41,628 bases of DNA, from NCBI RefSeq assembly GCF_014212175.1, contig NZ_JACJVR010000101.1, positions 378 through 42,005 of the forward strand, written 5' to 3'. Origin of the DNA: Cohnella xylanilytica. Lineage in GTDB: Bacteria > Bacillota > Bacilli > Paenibacillales > Paenibacillaceae. Under the pieces are notes generated by a model. That model searched no databases. It saw only the letters and a program-made list of their open reading frames with translations, and was not told the origin of the DNA. The translations under genes were made by a program, and so were the position numbers. Positions 7,435 through 15,185 of this stretch are shown here, piece after piece (the stretch's first letter is position 1; every line of letters starts with the position of its first letter).

Positions 7435-8652
7435 TTAATGAGCGGCCGCCGTCCGGTCGATATGCTTCAGGTGAAGCCGGCGGCCGATCAGGACGAACAC
7501 CCCGACGAGCACCATCAGGCCGCCGAAGTAAAACGGAATCTCCGGCGCGAACCATTCGGCCAGCTTGTTCGCCAGCCAGGGCGAGATGCCTCCTCCAAGG
7601 AACCGGACGAAGCTGTACGCGGCCGAAGCCGTCGACCGCTCGACGGGAGCGGCCTGCATGACGGCGGTCGTGATGAGCGTGTTGTTGATGCCGAGGAAGA
7701 TGCCGGCGACGATCGTCCCGACGATAACCGTCGTATGGGAATGATTGTAGGTACCGACCGCCATGACGCCCAGATCGAGAGCGAACAGCGTGAGCATCGC
7801 GCTCATCGACTTCACGAGCGAGAAGCGCTTCTGAATCCACGGCGCGACGAACACCGACGTCAACGCCAGCAGCATCCCCCATCCGAAGAAGACGTAGCCG
7901 AGCCCGCGTTCCTTGAGCCCCATCTCGTACGGAGCGTAAGCCATCAGGGTGAAGAAGCCGAAGTTGTACAGGAACGCCACGATGCCCAGCGTCAGCAGGG
8001 ACGGATAAGCCAGCGCCTTGAACGGGTCGGCCAGCGTCGTGCGCTGCTTCGGCTTCGGAATTTTCGGCAGCAGGATCGTAATGGACAGGAAAGCGATCAG
8101 CATCAAGACGGCGACGCCGAAGAACGGGCCGCGCCAGGAGATGGAGCCCAGCTCGCCGCCGAGCAGCGGCCCGACCGAGATGCCGACGCCGAGCGCGGCT
8201 TCGTACAGGATGATCGCCTTGGCGGTTCCGGAGACGGACAAGCCGACGATGGCGGACAGAGCCGTCGCGATGAAGAGAGCGTTGCCGAGTCCCCAGCCGG
8301 CCCGATAGCCGACGATGCCTCCGACGCTGTCGGCCGTTCCTCCCAGGAAGGAGAAGACGACGATAAAGAAGATCCCCGTCAGCAGCGTCCATTTGACGCC
8401 GACCCGGCTCGATACCATGCCCGTGATGAGCATGGCCACCCCGGTGACGAGGTTATAGCTCGTAAACAGAAGGGACACCTGGCTCTTCGACGCGTTCAAT
8501 TGCTCGGCGATCGCGGGGAGAATCGGGTCGACGAGCCCAAGTCCCATGAAGGAAATGACGCAAGCGAAGGCCACGGCCCACACCGCTTTGGGCTGGTTCA
8601 GCAGCCCCGCCTTCTCCTTGCGTCTCTCTAATTCCGAATGATTCGCGCTCAT
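7435..8652 (-). CDS. MFS efflux transporter
   Basis: The product has 405 residues from ATG 8652, which follows GGAGG by 8 bases. It has about 12 hydrophobic segments and MFS signatures: the first helix FACVISFMGLGLVDPILPAI and the loop GMVSSRVGVKW between helices 2 and 3. It follows a MerR regulator on the same strand (113-base gap), the arrangement seen for drug-efflux pairs such as B. subtilis yfmP-yfmO. The likely role is proton-coupled export of toxic compounds; the substrate cannot be read from sequence. Confidence 0.85.
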   Translation of the reverse strand: MSANHSELERRKEKAGLLNQPKAVWAVAFACVISFMGLGLVDPILPAIAEQLNASKSQVSLLFTSYNLVTGVAMLITGMVSSRVGVKWTLLTGIFFIVVFSFLGGTADSVGGIVGYRAGWGLGNALFIATALSAIVGLSVSGTAKAIILYEAALGVGISVGPLLGGELGSISWRGPFFGVAVLMLIAFLSITILLPKIPKPKQRTTLADPFKALAYPSLLTLGIVAFLYNFGFFTLMAYAPYEMGLKERGLGYVFFGWGMLLALTSVFVAPWIQKRFSLVKSMSAMLTLFALDLGVMAVGTYNHSHTTVIVGTIVAGIFLGINNTLITTAVMQAAPVERSTASAAYSFVRFLGGGISPWLANKLAEWFAPEIPFYFGGLMVLVGVFVLIGRRLHLKHIDRTAAAH

Positions 8653-8765
8653 GATGCCAACCTCCATGGTGAATAAATGATTTTCATTTTTGCCATAAAA
8701 AATAGCCCTGGCGGGCGGAAAAGCAAATGCTTGCAACCGAGCGAGCCCGTATCCCGGAGCCCGGA

Positions 8766-9194
8766 CTATAATGTCTCGAGCCTTCTGCGGATCCGTTCCC
8801 TCAGCTCTTCGAATTCGGCCTTGATCGCCTGAATGTTGGCCAGCTTGCTCTCGATCAGCTCCAGCTGCTTCACGAGCGTCTCGTCCATGTCGAGAAGCTT
8901 CTCCTTGCGCTCTTCCGGCGTCAACGTATCCGTCAGCTGTCGGTAGTGTTGCCGCTTGCCTTCCAGAATATCGGACGCCTCAACGTACCGCTGCAGCTCC
9001 TGAAGAGAGAAGCCGAGAGCGTCCCTCGCGCGGATCAGCTTGTTCAAAGTCTCGATATGCTCGCCGGTATACAGCCGCGTCCCGCCTTCGCTCCGACTGG
9101 GAGCCGGCAGCAGCCCGATCTCCTCGTAGTACCGGATAGTCCGCTTCGTCAATCCGCTCATCTTGGCGACGTCGTCGATCTTGTACAGCTCCAT
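8766..9194 (-). CDS. MerR family transcriptional regulator
   Basis: The product has 142 residues starting MELYKIDDVAK at ATG 9194, behind GAGGAGAGG. In-frame starts farther upstream lack a ribosome binding site. Residues 1-70 form the MerR winged helix, with LTKRTIRYYEEIGLLPAP. The C-terminal half is a dimerisation coiled coil without the metal-binding cysteines of MerR or ZntR, so a drug-sensing role is more likely than a metal-sensing one. It precedes the MFS gene on the same strand and probably controls it together with itself. Confidence 0.85.
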   Translation of the reverse strand: MELYKIDDVAKMSGLTKRTIRYYEEIGLLPAPSRSEGGTRLYTGEHIETLNKLIRARDALGFSLQELQRYVEASDILEGKRQHYRQLTDTLTPEERKEKLLDMDETLVKQLELIESKLANIQAIKAEFEELRERIRRRLETL

Positions 9195-9229
9195 GACCCT
9201 CTCCTCGGCAGTTCTGCTTGTCGACATCG

Positions 9230-9262
9230 ATTGTACACCCATCTAACGTTAACGTCAACGTT
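9230..9262 (-). promoter_or_regulatory. candidate autoregulated MerR promoter/operator
   Basis: On the minus strand TTGACG (9253-9258) and TACAAT (9230-9235) are 17 bases apart. The inverted repeat ACGTTAACGT (9246-9255) overlaps the -35 and spacer, and AACGTT recurs at 9257-9262. This fits an operator for the adjacent MerR protein. MerR activators usually need a 19-base spacer, so repression is equally possible. Confidence 0.5.
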
Positions 9263-9324
9263 AAATAATTGCGGAAGGCTTCGGCGAACGGGTTAACCTT
9301 CTCAGTATGTCCAACGCAAAAAAA

Positions 9325-9343
9325 GACAGCCTCGTCGGCTGTC
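9325..9343 (-). terminator. intrinsic terminator of fur
   Basis: GACAGCC and GGCTGTC pair across a 5-base loop; the minus strand then reads TTTTTTT. Confidence 0.85.
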
Positions 9344-9388
9344 CTCATGCGCGCTTATGCGCGCTTATATGCTCCCCCATATTTCCGT

Positions 9389-9865
9389 TCAGGAGACGGC
9401 CTTGCGCGCGCGCTCCCGTTCCTTCGCGTTGCATTCCCGGCAGACGCCGTGGAAGTCGAGGCGATGGTCCGTCACCTTGAACCCGAACTCCCGCTCGATC
9501 CGGTTCTCCATCGGCAGCAGCCAGTCGTCCATGATCTCCTCCACCTTGCCGCAACGGGTGCAGATCAAGTGGTGGTGCATGTGCGGCTGATCGTCGCTGC
9601 GAAGGTCGAACCGGGCGCCTCCGTCGCCGAAGTTGATCTTCTCGACGATGTGAAGTCCGCTCAGCAGCTCGAGCGCCCGATACACGGTCGCGAGCCCGAT
9701 ATTCGGGTTCTTCGCCTTGACGAGCATGTAAACTTCCTCCGCGTTCAGGTGGTCCTTCTCGTTCTCGAGCAGAACCCGCAAGGTCGCTTCCCGCTGCGGA
9801 GTCAGCTTGTATCCTTTATTCAGCAATTGCTTGCTTAATTTATCCATATGTTCCGCAATCGTCAT
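9389..9865 (-). CDS. fur: ferric uptake regulator Fur
   Basis: The product has 158 residues. It has the Fur winged helix (YKLTPQREATLRVLLENE, then IGLATVYRALELL), the dimer/metal region INFGDGGARFDL, the histidine cluster HMHHHLIC with CTRC, and a second CREC near the C-terminus. It resembles B. subtilis Fur (VYR-LELL and KINFGDG blocks) much more than PerR or Zur. With Fe(II) it represses iron-acquisition genes. The gene is monocistronic with a terminator. A PerR-type palindrome lies 50 bases upstream of the start. Confidence 0.9.
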   Translation of the reverse strand: MTIAEHMDKLSKQLLNKGYKLTPQREATLRVLLENEKDHLNAEEVYMLVKAKNPNIGLATVYRALELLSGLHIVEKINFGDGGARFDLRSDDQPHMHHHLICTRCGKVEEIMDDWLLPMENRIEREFGFKVTDHRLDFHGVCRECNAKERERARKAVS

Positions 9866-9914
9866 GAGGTCACCCGCCTTTCGGTCTTAATGACGGTTCG
9901 CTTAACTCGCTTAT

Positions 9915-9929
9915 TTAGAATAATTCTAA
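9915..9929. promoter_or_regulatory. PerR/Fur-type box upstream of fur
   Basis: TTAGAATAATTCTAA is a perfect 7-1-7 inverted repeat, close to the PerR box TTATAATNATTATAA. In B. subtilis fur belongs to the PerR regulon, so peroxide control of fur is the simplest reading; autoregulation by Fur is the alternative. Confidence 0.65.
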
Positions 9930-10039
9930 TCTGATTGTAACCGATCTTCCGCCAATACGCAAAGCTTTTTGTCGTTTGGGAATTTCGGGTTGAATTTGAT
10001 AGGATAGATAGAGAGACCGAACGGGAGATGATTCAAGCA

Positions 10040-10705
10040 ATGACGCAAGCAAGCAACATGGAGACAAAGGTGCTGATCATGACCGCCGTCGAAGCCGAGC
10101 GGGACGCGGTTGTCCGCGGACTGGGCGGCGCCGCCGGCTACGACGTGCGAATCGCGGGCGTCGGACCCGCCGCCGCGGCCGCCTGCACCGCGGCCGAGCT
10201 CTCGTCCGGCGGCTACGGCCTCGTCGTCAGCGCCGGCATCGGCGGCGGCTTCGCCGGACGGGCGAAGATCGGCGACCTCGTCGTGGCCAGCGAGATCGTG
10301 GCCGCCGACCTGGGCGCCGAGACGCCGGACGGCTACGCCAGCGTGGACGAGCTCGGCTTCGGCTCGTCGGTCGTTCTCGTCGACGCGGAGCTCGCGCGCC
10401 GCTGGACGGAAGCGCTGAACGCGGCGGGGCTCGTCGCCGTGGCCGGTCCGATTCTGACGCTGTCAACCGTCACCGGCACGGCGGAGACCGCCGCGAAGCT
10501 GGCCGAGCGGGTGCCCGGCGCCTCGGCGGAAGGCATGGAGGGCTACGGCGTCGCCGTCGCCGCGCGCCAATTCGGCTTGCCGGCGATGGAGATCCGCGCC
10601 GTCTCCAACCCCATTGGGCCTCGCGACCGCTCGGCCTGGCGCATCCCCGACGCCCTGCATTCCCTCGAAGCCGCTAGCTCCATTCTGAAGGAGGTTCTAC
10701 GATGA
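10040..10705 (+). CDS. mqnB: futalosine hydrolase
   Basis: The product has about 221 residues. ATG 10040 is favoured over ATG 10028 because GGGAG would abut the earlier start. It has a nucleoside-phosphorylase/MTAN fold: KVLIMTAVEAERDAV at the start, VVSAGIGGGFAGRAKIGDLVV near residue 70, and EGMEGYGVAVAARQFGLP near residue 155. MqnB cleaves futalosine to dehypoxanthine futalosine in the futalosine menaquinone pathway. Its stop overlaps the mqnD start by 4 bases. The GC content is very high and codon use is strongly biased. Confidence 0.88.
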   Translation: MTQASNMETKVLIMTAVEAERDAVVRGLGGAAGYDVRIAGVGPAAAAACTAAELSSGGYGLVVSAGIGGGFAGRAKIGDLVVASEIVAADLGAETPDGYASVDELGFGSSVVLVDAELARRWTEALNAAGLVAVAGPILTLSTVTGTAETAAKLAERVPGASAEGMEGYGVAVAARQFGLPAMEIRAVSNPIGPRDRSAWRIPDALHSLEAASSILKEVLR

Positions 10706-11538
10706 ACATCGCTTACTCCCCATGTCCCAACGATACGTTCGTGTTCCACGCCTGGGCTCACGGCCTGATCCCCGGCGCTCCGGAGCTCGACGTCACTTAC
10801 GCGGATATCGATAAGACGAACCATTGGGCCGCGGACGGGATCGGCCCGGAAGTGCTCAAGATCTCGTACGCCGCCCTGCCCTGGGTGCTGAAGGACTACG
10901 CCTTGCTCCCCTGCGGAGGCGCGCTCGGCCGGGGCTGCGGCCCGCTCGTGCTGACCGCGTCCAGCTCCCAGGATCCCGCTTCTCTGGCCGGCAAACGCGT
11001 CGCGGTGCCGAGCGAGCGCTCGACCGCTTACCTTCTGTTCCGGCTGTGGGCGGCCCAGAAGGTTCCCGGCGGCATCGGCGAGATCGTCGTCATGCCGTTC
11101 CACGAGATTATGCCGGCCGTCCGGGACGGGAAGATCGACGCCGGCCTCGTCATCCACGAAGCCCGCTTCACGTACCCGAACTACGGCCTGAGCCTGATGG
11201 CCGACATGGGCAGCTGGTGGGAAGAGGATACCGGCCTGCCGATTCCGCTCGGCGCGATTATCGTCCGGCGTTCCCTGGACGCGAAGGCGATCTCCGAATG
11301 GATCCGCGCCTCCGTGAAGTACGCTTGGGCCCATCCCGACGCTTCGCGCGAATACGTGCTGAGCCACTCCCAGGAGATGGCGCCCGAAGTGGCGAAGCAG
11401 CACATCGACCTGTACGTCAACGAGTTCACCGCCGATCTTGGCGAAGACGGCTACGCGGCGATCGAAGGGCTGCTTACGCGGGCCGCGAAGGAAGGGCTCG
11501 TTCCCGCCTTCGATCCGAAGCTGCTCCGAATGCCGTAA
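10702..11538 (+). CDS. mqnD: 1,4-dihydroxy-6-naphthoate synthase
   Basis: The product has 278 residues, starting at an ATG that overlaps the mqnB stop (ATGA). The signature opening IAYSPCPNDTFVFHAW and the periplasmic-binding-protein-like fold identify MqnD, which makes 1,4-dihydroxy-6-naphthoate from cyclic dehypoxanthine futalosine. It acts in the cytoplasm two steps after MqnB. The length is normal and a strong terminator follows. The other mqn genes (A, C, E) are not in this window. Confidence 0.9.
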   Translation: MNIAYSPCPNDTFVFHAWAHGLIPGAPELDVTYADIDKTNHWAADGIGPEVLKISYAALPWVLKDYALLPCGGALGRGCGPLVLTASSSQDPASLAGKRVAVPSERSTAYLLFRLWAAQKVPGGIGEIVVMPFHEIMPAVRDGKIDAGLVIHEARFTYPNYGLSLMADMGSWWEEDTGLPIPLGAIIVRRSLDAKAISEWIRASVKYAWAHPDASREYVLSHSQEMAPEVAKQHIDLYVNEFTADLGEDGYAAIEGLLTRAAKEGLVPAFDPKLLRMP

Positions 11539-11591
11539 AGTCAGTCGGACCGCTCCGTTATAGCGACAACTCTCTATCCGAATGCCGCCGC

Positions 11592-11627
11592 CCCGCGCTT
11601 ATTCCGACGAATAGCGCGGTTTTTTTT
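11592..11627 (+). terminator. intrinsic terminator of mqnBD
   Basis: CCGCGCTTATTC pairs with GAATAGCGCGG across a short loop, followed by TTTTTTTT. Confidence 0.88.
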
Positions 11628-11694
11628 CGTCAAGCGGCTCCCCTAAAATGCTCCTTAAGTCCGTATGCCGGCGGACGGGCCCCCTTTATAATAA

Positions 11695-11709
11695 TCGTAA
11701 TAATTACTT
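11695..11709. promoter_or_regulatory. Zur box upstream of COG0701 permease
   Basis: TCGTAATAATTACTT matches the Bacillus Zur operator TCGTAATNATTACGA at 13 of 14 fixed positions. It lies 20 bases before the permease start, so zinc-replete Zur should repress the permease and DUF1980 genes. Confidence 0.8.
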
Positions 11710-11729
11710 TTAACAAGGCGGTGCCGAGT

Positions 11730-12779
11730 TTGCCCGGATCCGTGTACAAGTGGAGTCTCAATCTGGCGACGGCCGGTTGTCTCGTCCTGCTGTATCTCAT
11801 CTTCTCCGGCCATCGTCTGACCGAGCTGGCCGCGCTGGCCAACATTCCCGGCTCCCAGTGGCAAAACATCAAGACGGTGTTCGTGAGCATCTTCCTCGAG
11901 GCCCTCCCCTTTATTCTTCTCGGGGTTCTCGTCTCCTCGGCGCTCCACCTGTTCGTTCCGGAGGATGCGATCCGGCGGTGGATTCCGCGCAACCGGATTC
12001 TCGGAGTGACGATCGCTTGCCTGCTCGGCATCGTTCTTCCGGTATGCGAATGCGGGATGATCCCGATCGTCCGCCGGTTGATCCGCAAGGGGATGCCCAT
12101 TCCCGTCGGGATCGCCTACGTGCTGGCCGCTCCCGTCATCAACCCCGTCACCTACGCGGCGACGGCCATGGCTTTCCCGTCCGACCCCCGCATCGCCATC
12201 TATCGTCTGATTCTAGCGTTCATCGCGGCCTTCTGCGCGGGGCTCGTCCTCCATTGGACGCTCAAGGGCAATCCGCTTCGCCCGGAGAAGGGGCATGCGC
12301 ATCGACATGAGCATAATCACGGCCACGGCCATGCGCATCTCCATACCCGCGATCGTTCAGGCGCCGTCCGGGGCGGCCGGTTCCTCTCCGTCTTCGGCCA
12401 CGCGGCGGACGAATTTTTCGAGATGGGCAAATTCCTCCTGCTTGGAGCCCTGCTCACCGCGCTCGTCCAAACGTTCGTCAGCCGCGCCGAACTCGTCTCC
12501 CTCAGCGGCGGAACGTTCGGCGCCCACGTCCTGATGATGGGCTTCGCGTACGCGATCTCCCTCTGCTCGACGTCGGACGCCTTTGTCGCCTCTTCCTTCG
12601 CGGGCGTTTTCCCGAAGGGGGCTTTGCTCGCTTTTCTCGTATTCGGTCCGATGATCGACTTCAAAAACACGCTCATGATGCTAACGGTCTTCCGCGCCCG
12701 CTTCGTCGCCAATCTGACCGTTCTCGTCGCCGTCGTCGTCCTGATCGCCTCTCTCGCGGCCGGACGCCTGATCGGCTAG
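11730..12779 (+). CDS. COG0701 (UPF0718/YcgR-like) permease, zinc-regulon partner
   Basis: The product has 349 residues. TTG 11730 is chosen because AAGGCGGTG lies 5 bases upstream; GTG 11721 or 11742 are alternatives. It has about 8 membrane segments in two halves, each with a family motif: PVCECGMIP near residue 105 and SLCSTSDAF near residue 275. The central cytoplasmic loop near residues 190-210 is rich in His, alternating with Gly and Ala, and is a likely metal-binding loop. The gene follows a Zur box and is followed 19 bases later by a DUF1980 protein, the YcgR-YcgQ arrangement of B. subtilis. A role in zinc-starvation physiology is inferred; direct zinc transport is not proven for this family. 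Confidence 0.82.
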   Translation: MPGSVYKWSLNLATAGCLVLLYLIFSGHRLTELAALANIPGSQWQNIKTVFVSIFLEALPFILLGVLVSSALHLFVPEDAIRRWIPRNRILGVTIACLLGIVLPVCECGMIPIVRRLIRKGMPIPVGIAYVLAAPVINPVTYAATAMAFPSDPRIAIYRLILAFIAAFCAGLVLHWTLKGNPLRPEKGHAHRHEHNHGHGHAHLHTRDRSGAVRGGRFLSVFGHAADEFFEMGKFLLLGALLTALVQTFVSRAELVSLSGGTFGAHVLMMGFAYAISLCSTSDAFVASSFAGVFPKGALLAFLVFGPMIDFKNTLMMLTVFRARFVANLTVLVAVVVLIASLAAGRLIG

Positions 12780-12798
12780 CCCTGAAGGAGGAATGTTC

Positions 12799-13854
12799 AT
12801 GACCGAGACTTTGAGCCGCGGCTCGATCGTCGTTCGCCTCGTCCGGGCCGTCATTCTGGCGGGCATCGCTTTCTACATCGTGCATCTGCACAACGCCGGA
12901 CGCCTGACCTTGTACATCGCTCCGCGAATGACGATTTACGTCAAGCTGGCCGCGGTCGGCCTCTACCTCGTGGCGGCCGTTCTCCTCTTCGAAGCGCTCA
13001 GGGCTTGGAACGGCAGCCGCGAAGAGGAAGCCTGCGAGCATTGCGCGGAGCCCGCGCGCCCTTCCGCCTTGCGGCAGTTCGCCCTCTACGGCTTGTTCCT
13101 CGTGCCGCTGGCGGTCTTCTTCCTGACGCCGGATACGACGATAGGCAGCGCCATGGCTTCGCAGAAGGGGATGAACCTGAGCAGCGCAGCCGGCATCAAG
13201 GAGAAGAACCGCGAGCCGGCTTCTCGGACGGCGGCGGAAGAGGGGACCTCCAGTGAGGCCCCTTCGGTCTCGCCCGACAGCGCCCCTATCCCCTCCGGTC
13301 AGGATGGCGGCAATAGAGGGGATGGCGAGGTTGGCGGGGATGGCGGCTATGCGGACAATGGAGGCCTTGGAGGGGGCGGCCGGGACGTCCCCCATTCGTC
13401 CGATCCGTTGGACGCCTTGTTCCCGCCGGATCCATTCAGCGAAGCGTACGCCGAATACGGCAAGAAGATTTACGGAAGCCCCCTCATCGAAGTGACCGAA
13501 AAAAGCTACATGGAAATCCTGACGACGCTCGATCTGTACTCGGGCGCCTTCGCGGGACACAAGGTCCGTATCTCCGGCTTCGTCTACCGCGATTCGTCCG
13601 TCCCGGAAGACAAATTCGTCATCGGCCGCTTCGCCGTCCAATGCTGCGCCGCGGATGCCATGCCCTACGGAATTCTCGTCGACTCTCCCGACGCCGGGCT
13701 GCACGACGACAACGAATGGCTGACGATAACGGGCACCCTCGCCACGACGAAGTACGGCGATAACGACGTCCTGCTCCTGAAGGCGGAGGAGGCCGTCAAG
13801 ATCAAAGCTCCCAAGGACCCTTACGTTTACGGGGATCTGGATTTCGGCACTTGA
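12799..13854 (+). CDS. TIGR03943/DUF1980 (YcgQ-like) permease subunit
   Basis: The product has 351 residues. ATG 12799 follows AAGGAGGA by 7 bases; ATG 12793 is too close to it. Three hydrophobic segments occur in the first 120 residues, followed by CEHC near residue 73. A Gly/Asp/Ser-rich linker spans about residues 130-200, then comes the C-terminal domain with AVQCCAADAMPYG. It is the standard partner of the COG0701 permease upstream. The linker DNA holds one copy of the dispersed TATCCCC-CTCAG motif (13286-13303), encoding PIPSGQD, so the linker may have grown by repeat insertion. Confidence 0.82.
   Translation: MTETLSRGSIVVRLVRAVILAGIAFYIVHLHNAGRLTLYIAPRMTIYVKLAAVGLYLVAAVLLFEALRAWNGSREEEACEHCAEPARPSALRQFALYGLFLVPLAVFFLTPDTTIGSAMASQKGMNLSSAAGIKEKNREPASRTAAEEGTSSEAPSVSPDSAPIPSGQDGGNRGDGEVGGDGGYADNGGLGGGGRDVPHSSDPLDALFPPDPFSEAYAEYGKKIYGSPLIEVTEKSYMEILTTLDLYSGAFAGHKVRISGFVYRDSSVPEDKFVIGRFAVQCCAADAMPYGILVDSPDAGLHDDNEWLTITGTLATTKYGDNDVLLLKAEEAVKIKAPKDPYVYGDLDFGT
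13286..13303 (+). repeat. dispersed motif copy inside the DUF1980 gene
   Basis: CTATCCCCTCCGGTCAGG matches the 3709-4138 array consensus at 16 of 18 positions. It lies in the low-complexity linker, where an insertion would be tolerated. Confidence 0.65.
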
Positions 13855-13884
13855 GCTCGATATCAAAAGCGGACAACGCCAAAA

Positions 13885-13911
13885 CCCCGGCCGGGATGCC
13901 TTAGGCCGGGG
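13885..13911 (-). terminator. terminator between convergent genes
   Basis: CCCCGGCC and GGCCGGGG pair across an 11-base loop. The minus strand continues TTTT, so it ends the CobW GTPase gene best; it may also slow plus-strand readthrough. Confidence 0.8.
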
Positions 13912-13930
13912 TGGTTTGCGCTTGCGGGGA

Positions 13931-15145
13931 TCAGCCCGCTCCTAACTCCAATTCCTCCACGGCCGCTCCGGGGAACGGATCGGCCAAGCGGCTCCAATCC
14001 GAGGCCAGCTCGGCTTCCGTCAGCAGGCATTCGTCGAGCTGTGCCTCCAGTTCGGCGCGGTCCAGCCCGATGCCGATCAGCACGAGCTTGTTGATCCGGT
14101 CGCCGAACCGGGGATGCCACGACTTCTCGAGCTCGGGATCCTCGAGGAACAGCCCCGCCCGCTCGTTCTCCGGCAGAGCCGCGACCCAATAGCCGGCCGG
14201 CCCGATCCGGATGGACGGCCCCGCCTGGCTGAACGTCTGCGCGAAGTCGCTTCGCGTCGCCAGCCACAGCGTCCCCTTGGCCCGCACCACTTCGGCCGGC
14301 CAGTTCGACATCCACTCCATCAATCGCTCCGGGTGAAAAGGCAACGCCCGTTCGTAGACGAACGAGGAGATGCCATACTCCTCCGTCTCCGGCGTATGAT
14401 GGGGCTTCTCAAGCTCCTGAATCCACCCCGCGGACCGGCTCGCTTCTTCGAAGTCGAACAGCCCGGTGTTCAGAATCGCCGCGGGGTCGACTCGCCCATT
14501 TACGGCGCGGATGAGCCGCGCTTTCGGCTGGAGGGCGCGCAGCACCTTCTCCAACTCGTCCAGCTCCTCCGCCCCGACCCGGTCGCACTTGTTCAGAATG
14601 AGCACGTCGCAGAACTCGATCTGGTCGATCAGCAGGTCGACCACCTCTCGCCCGTCGTCCTCCCCCGTCGCCTGGCCCCGCTCGAGCAGCGTCTCGCCCG
14701 AGGCATAATCGCTCCAGAACCGGTAGGCGTCGACGACCGTCACCATCGTATCCAGCCGGCACAGCTTCGACAGGTCGATGCCGAGCTCCTCGTCGATATA
14801 GGTGAACGTCTGCGCGACGGGCACCGGTTCGCCGACTCCGGTCGACTCGATCAGAATGTAATCGAACCGGCCTTCGCCGGCCAATCTCTCCACCTCGCGG
14901 AGCAGATCCTCCCGCAGCGTGCAGCAGATGCAGCCGTTCGACATCTCGACGAGCTTCTCGTTCGTCCGCGAGAGCCCTCCGCCGTCCCGAACGAGCTCCG
15001 CGTCGACGTTCACCTCGCTCAGGTCGTTGACGATAACCGCCACCTTGAGCCCGTCGCGATTGTTCAGCACGTGGTTGAGCACCGTCGTTTTGCCCGCCCC
15101 CAGATAGCCGCTCAGCACCGTCACCGGTATTGGCCTTTGATTCAT
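13931..15145 (-). CDS. zagA: CobW/COG0523 GTPase, zinc metallochaperone (ZagA/YciC-like)
   Basis: The product has 404 residues. The Walker A motif GYLGAGKTT is near residue 14, the metal-binding CxCC motif (GCICC) near residue 70, the Walker B region near ILIESTGVGEP, and the base-recognition motif NKCD near residue 190. A C-terminal CobW domain has the block WHPRFGDRINKLVLIG. In B. subtilis the Zur-repressed homologue delivers zinc to client enzymes under zinc limitation. Here it has its own Zur box and lies directly after znuA. Family membership is certain; the ZagA role rests on the Zur context. Confidence 0.88.
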   Translation of the reverse strand: MNQRPIPVTVLSGYLGAGKTTVLNHVLNNRDGLKVAVIVNDLSEVNVDAELVRDGGGLSRTNEKLVEMSNGCICCTLREDLLREVERLAGEGRFDYILIESTGVGEPVPVAQTFTYIDEELGIDLSKLCRLDTMVTVVDAYRFWSDYASGETLLERGQATGEDDGREVVDLLIDQIEFCDVLILNKCDRVGAEELDELEKVLRALQPKARLIRAVNGRVDPAAILNTGLFDFEEASRSAGWIQELEKPHHTPETEEYGISSFVYERALPFHPERLMEWMSNWPAEVVRAKGTLWLATRSDFAQTFSQAGPSIRIGPAGYWVAALPENERAGLFLEDPELEKSWHPRFGDRINKLVLIGIGLDRAELEAQLDECLLTEAELASDWSRLADPFPGAAVEELELGAG

Positions 15146-15163
15146 TTGTTTTCGCCCTCCTAC

Positions 15164-15178
15164 ATGTAATTATTACGA
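15164..15178. promoter_or_regulatory. Zur box upstream of zagA
   Basis: The minus strand reads TCGTAATAATTACAT, a close match to TCGTAATNATTACGA. It is squeezed between the znuA stop and the zagA start, giving zagA a zinc-controlled promoter of its own. Confidence 0.82.
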
Positions 15179-15185
15179 TTTGTAC

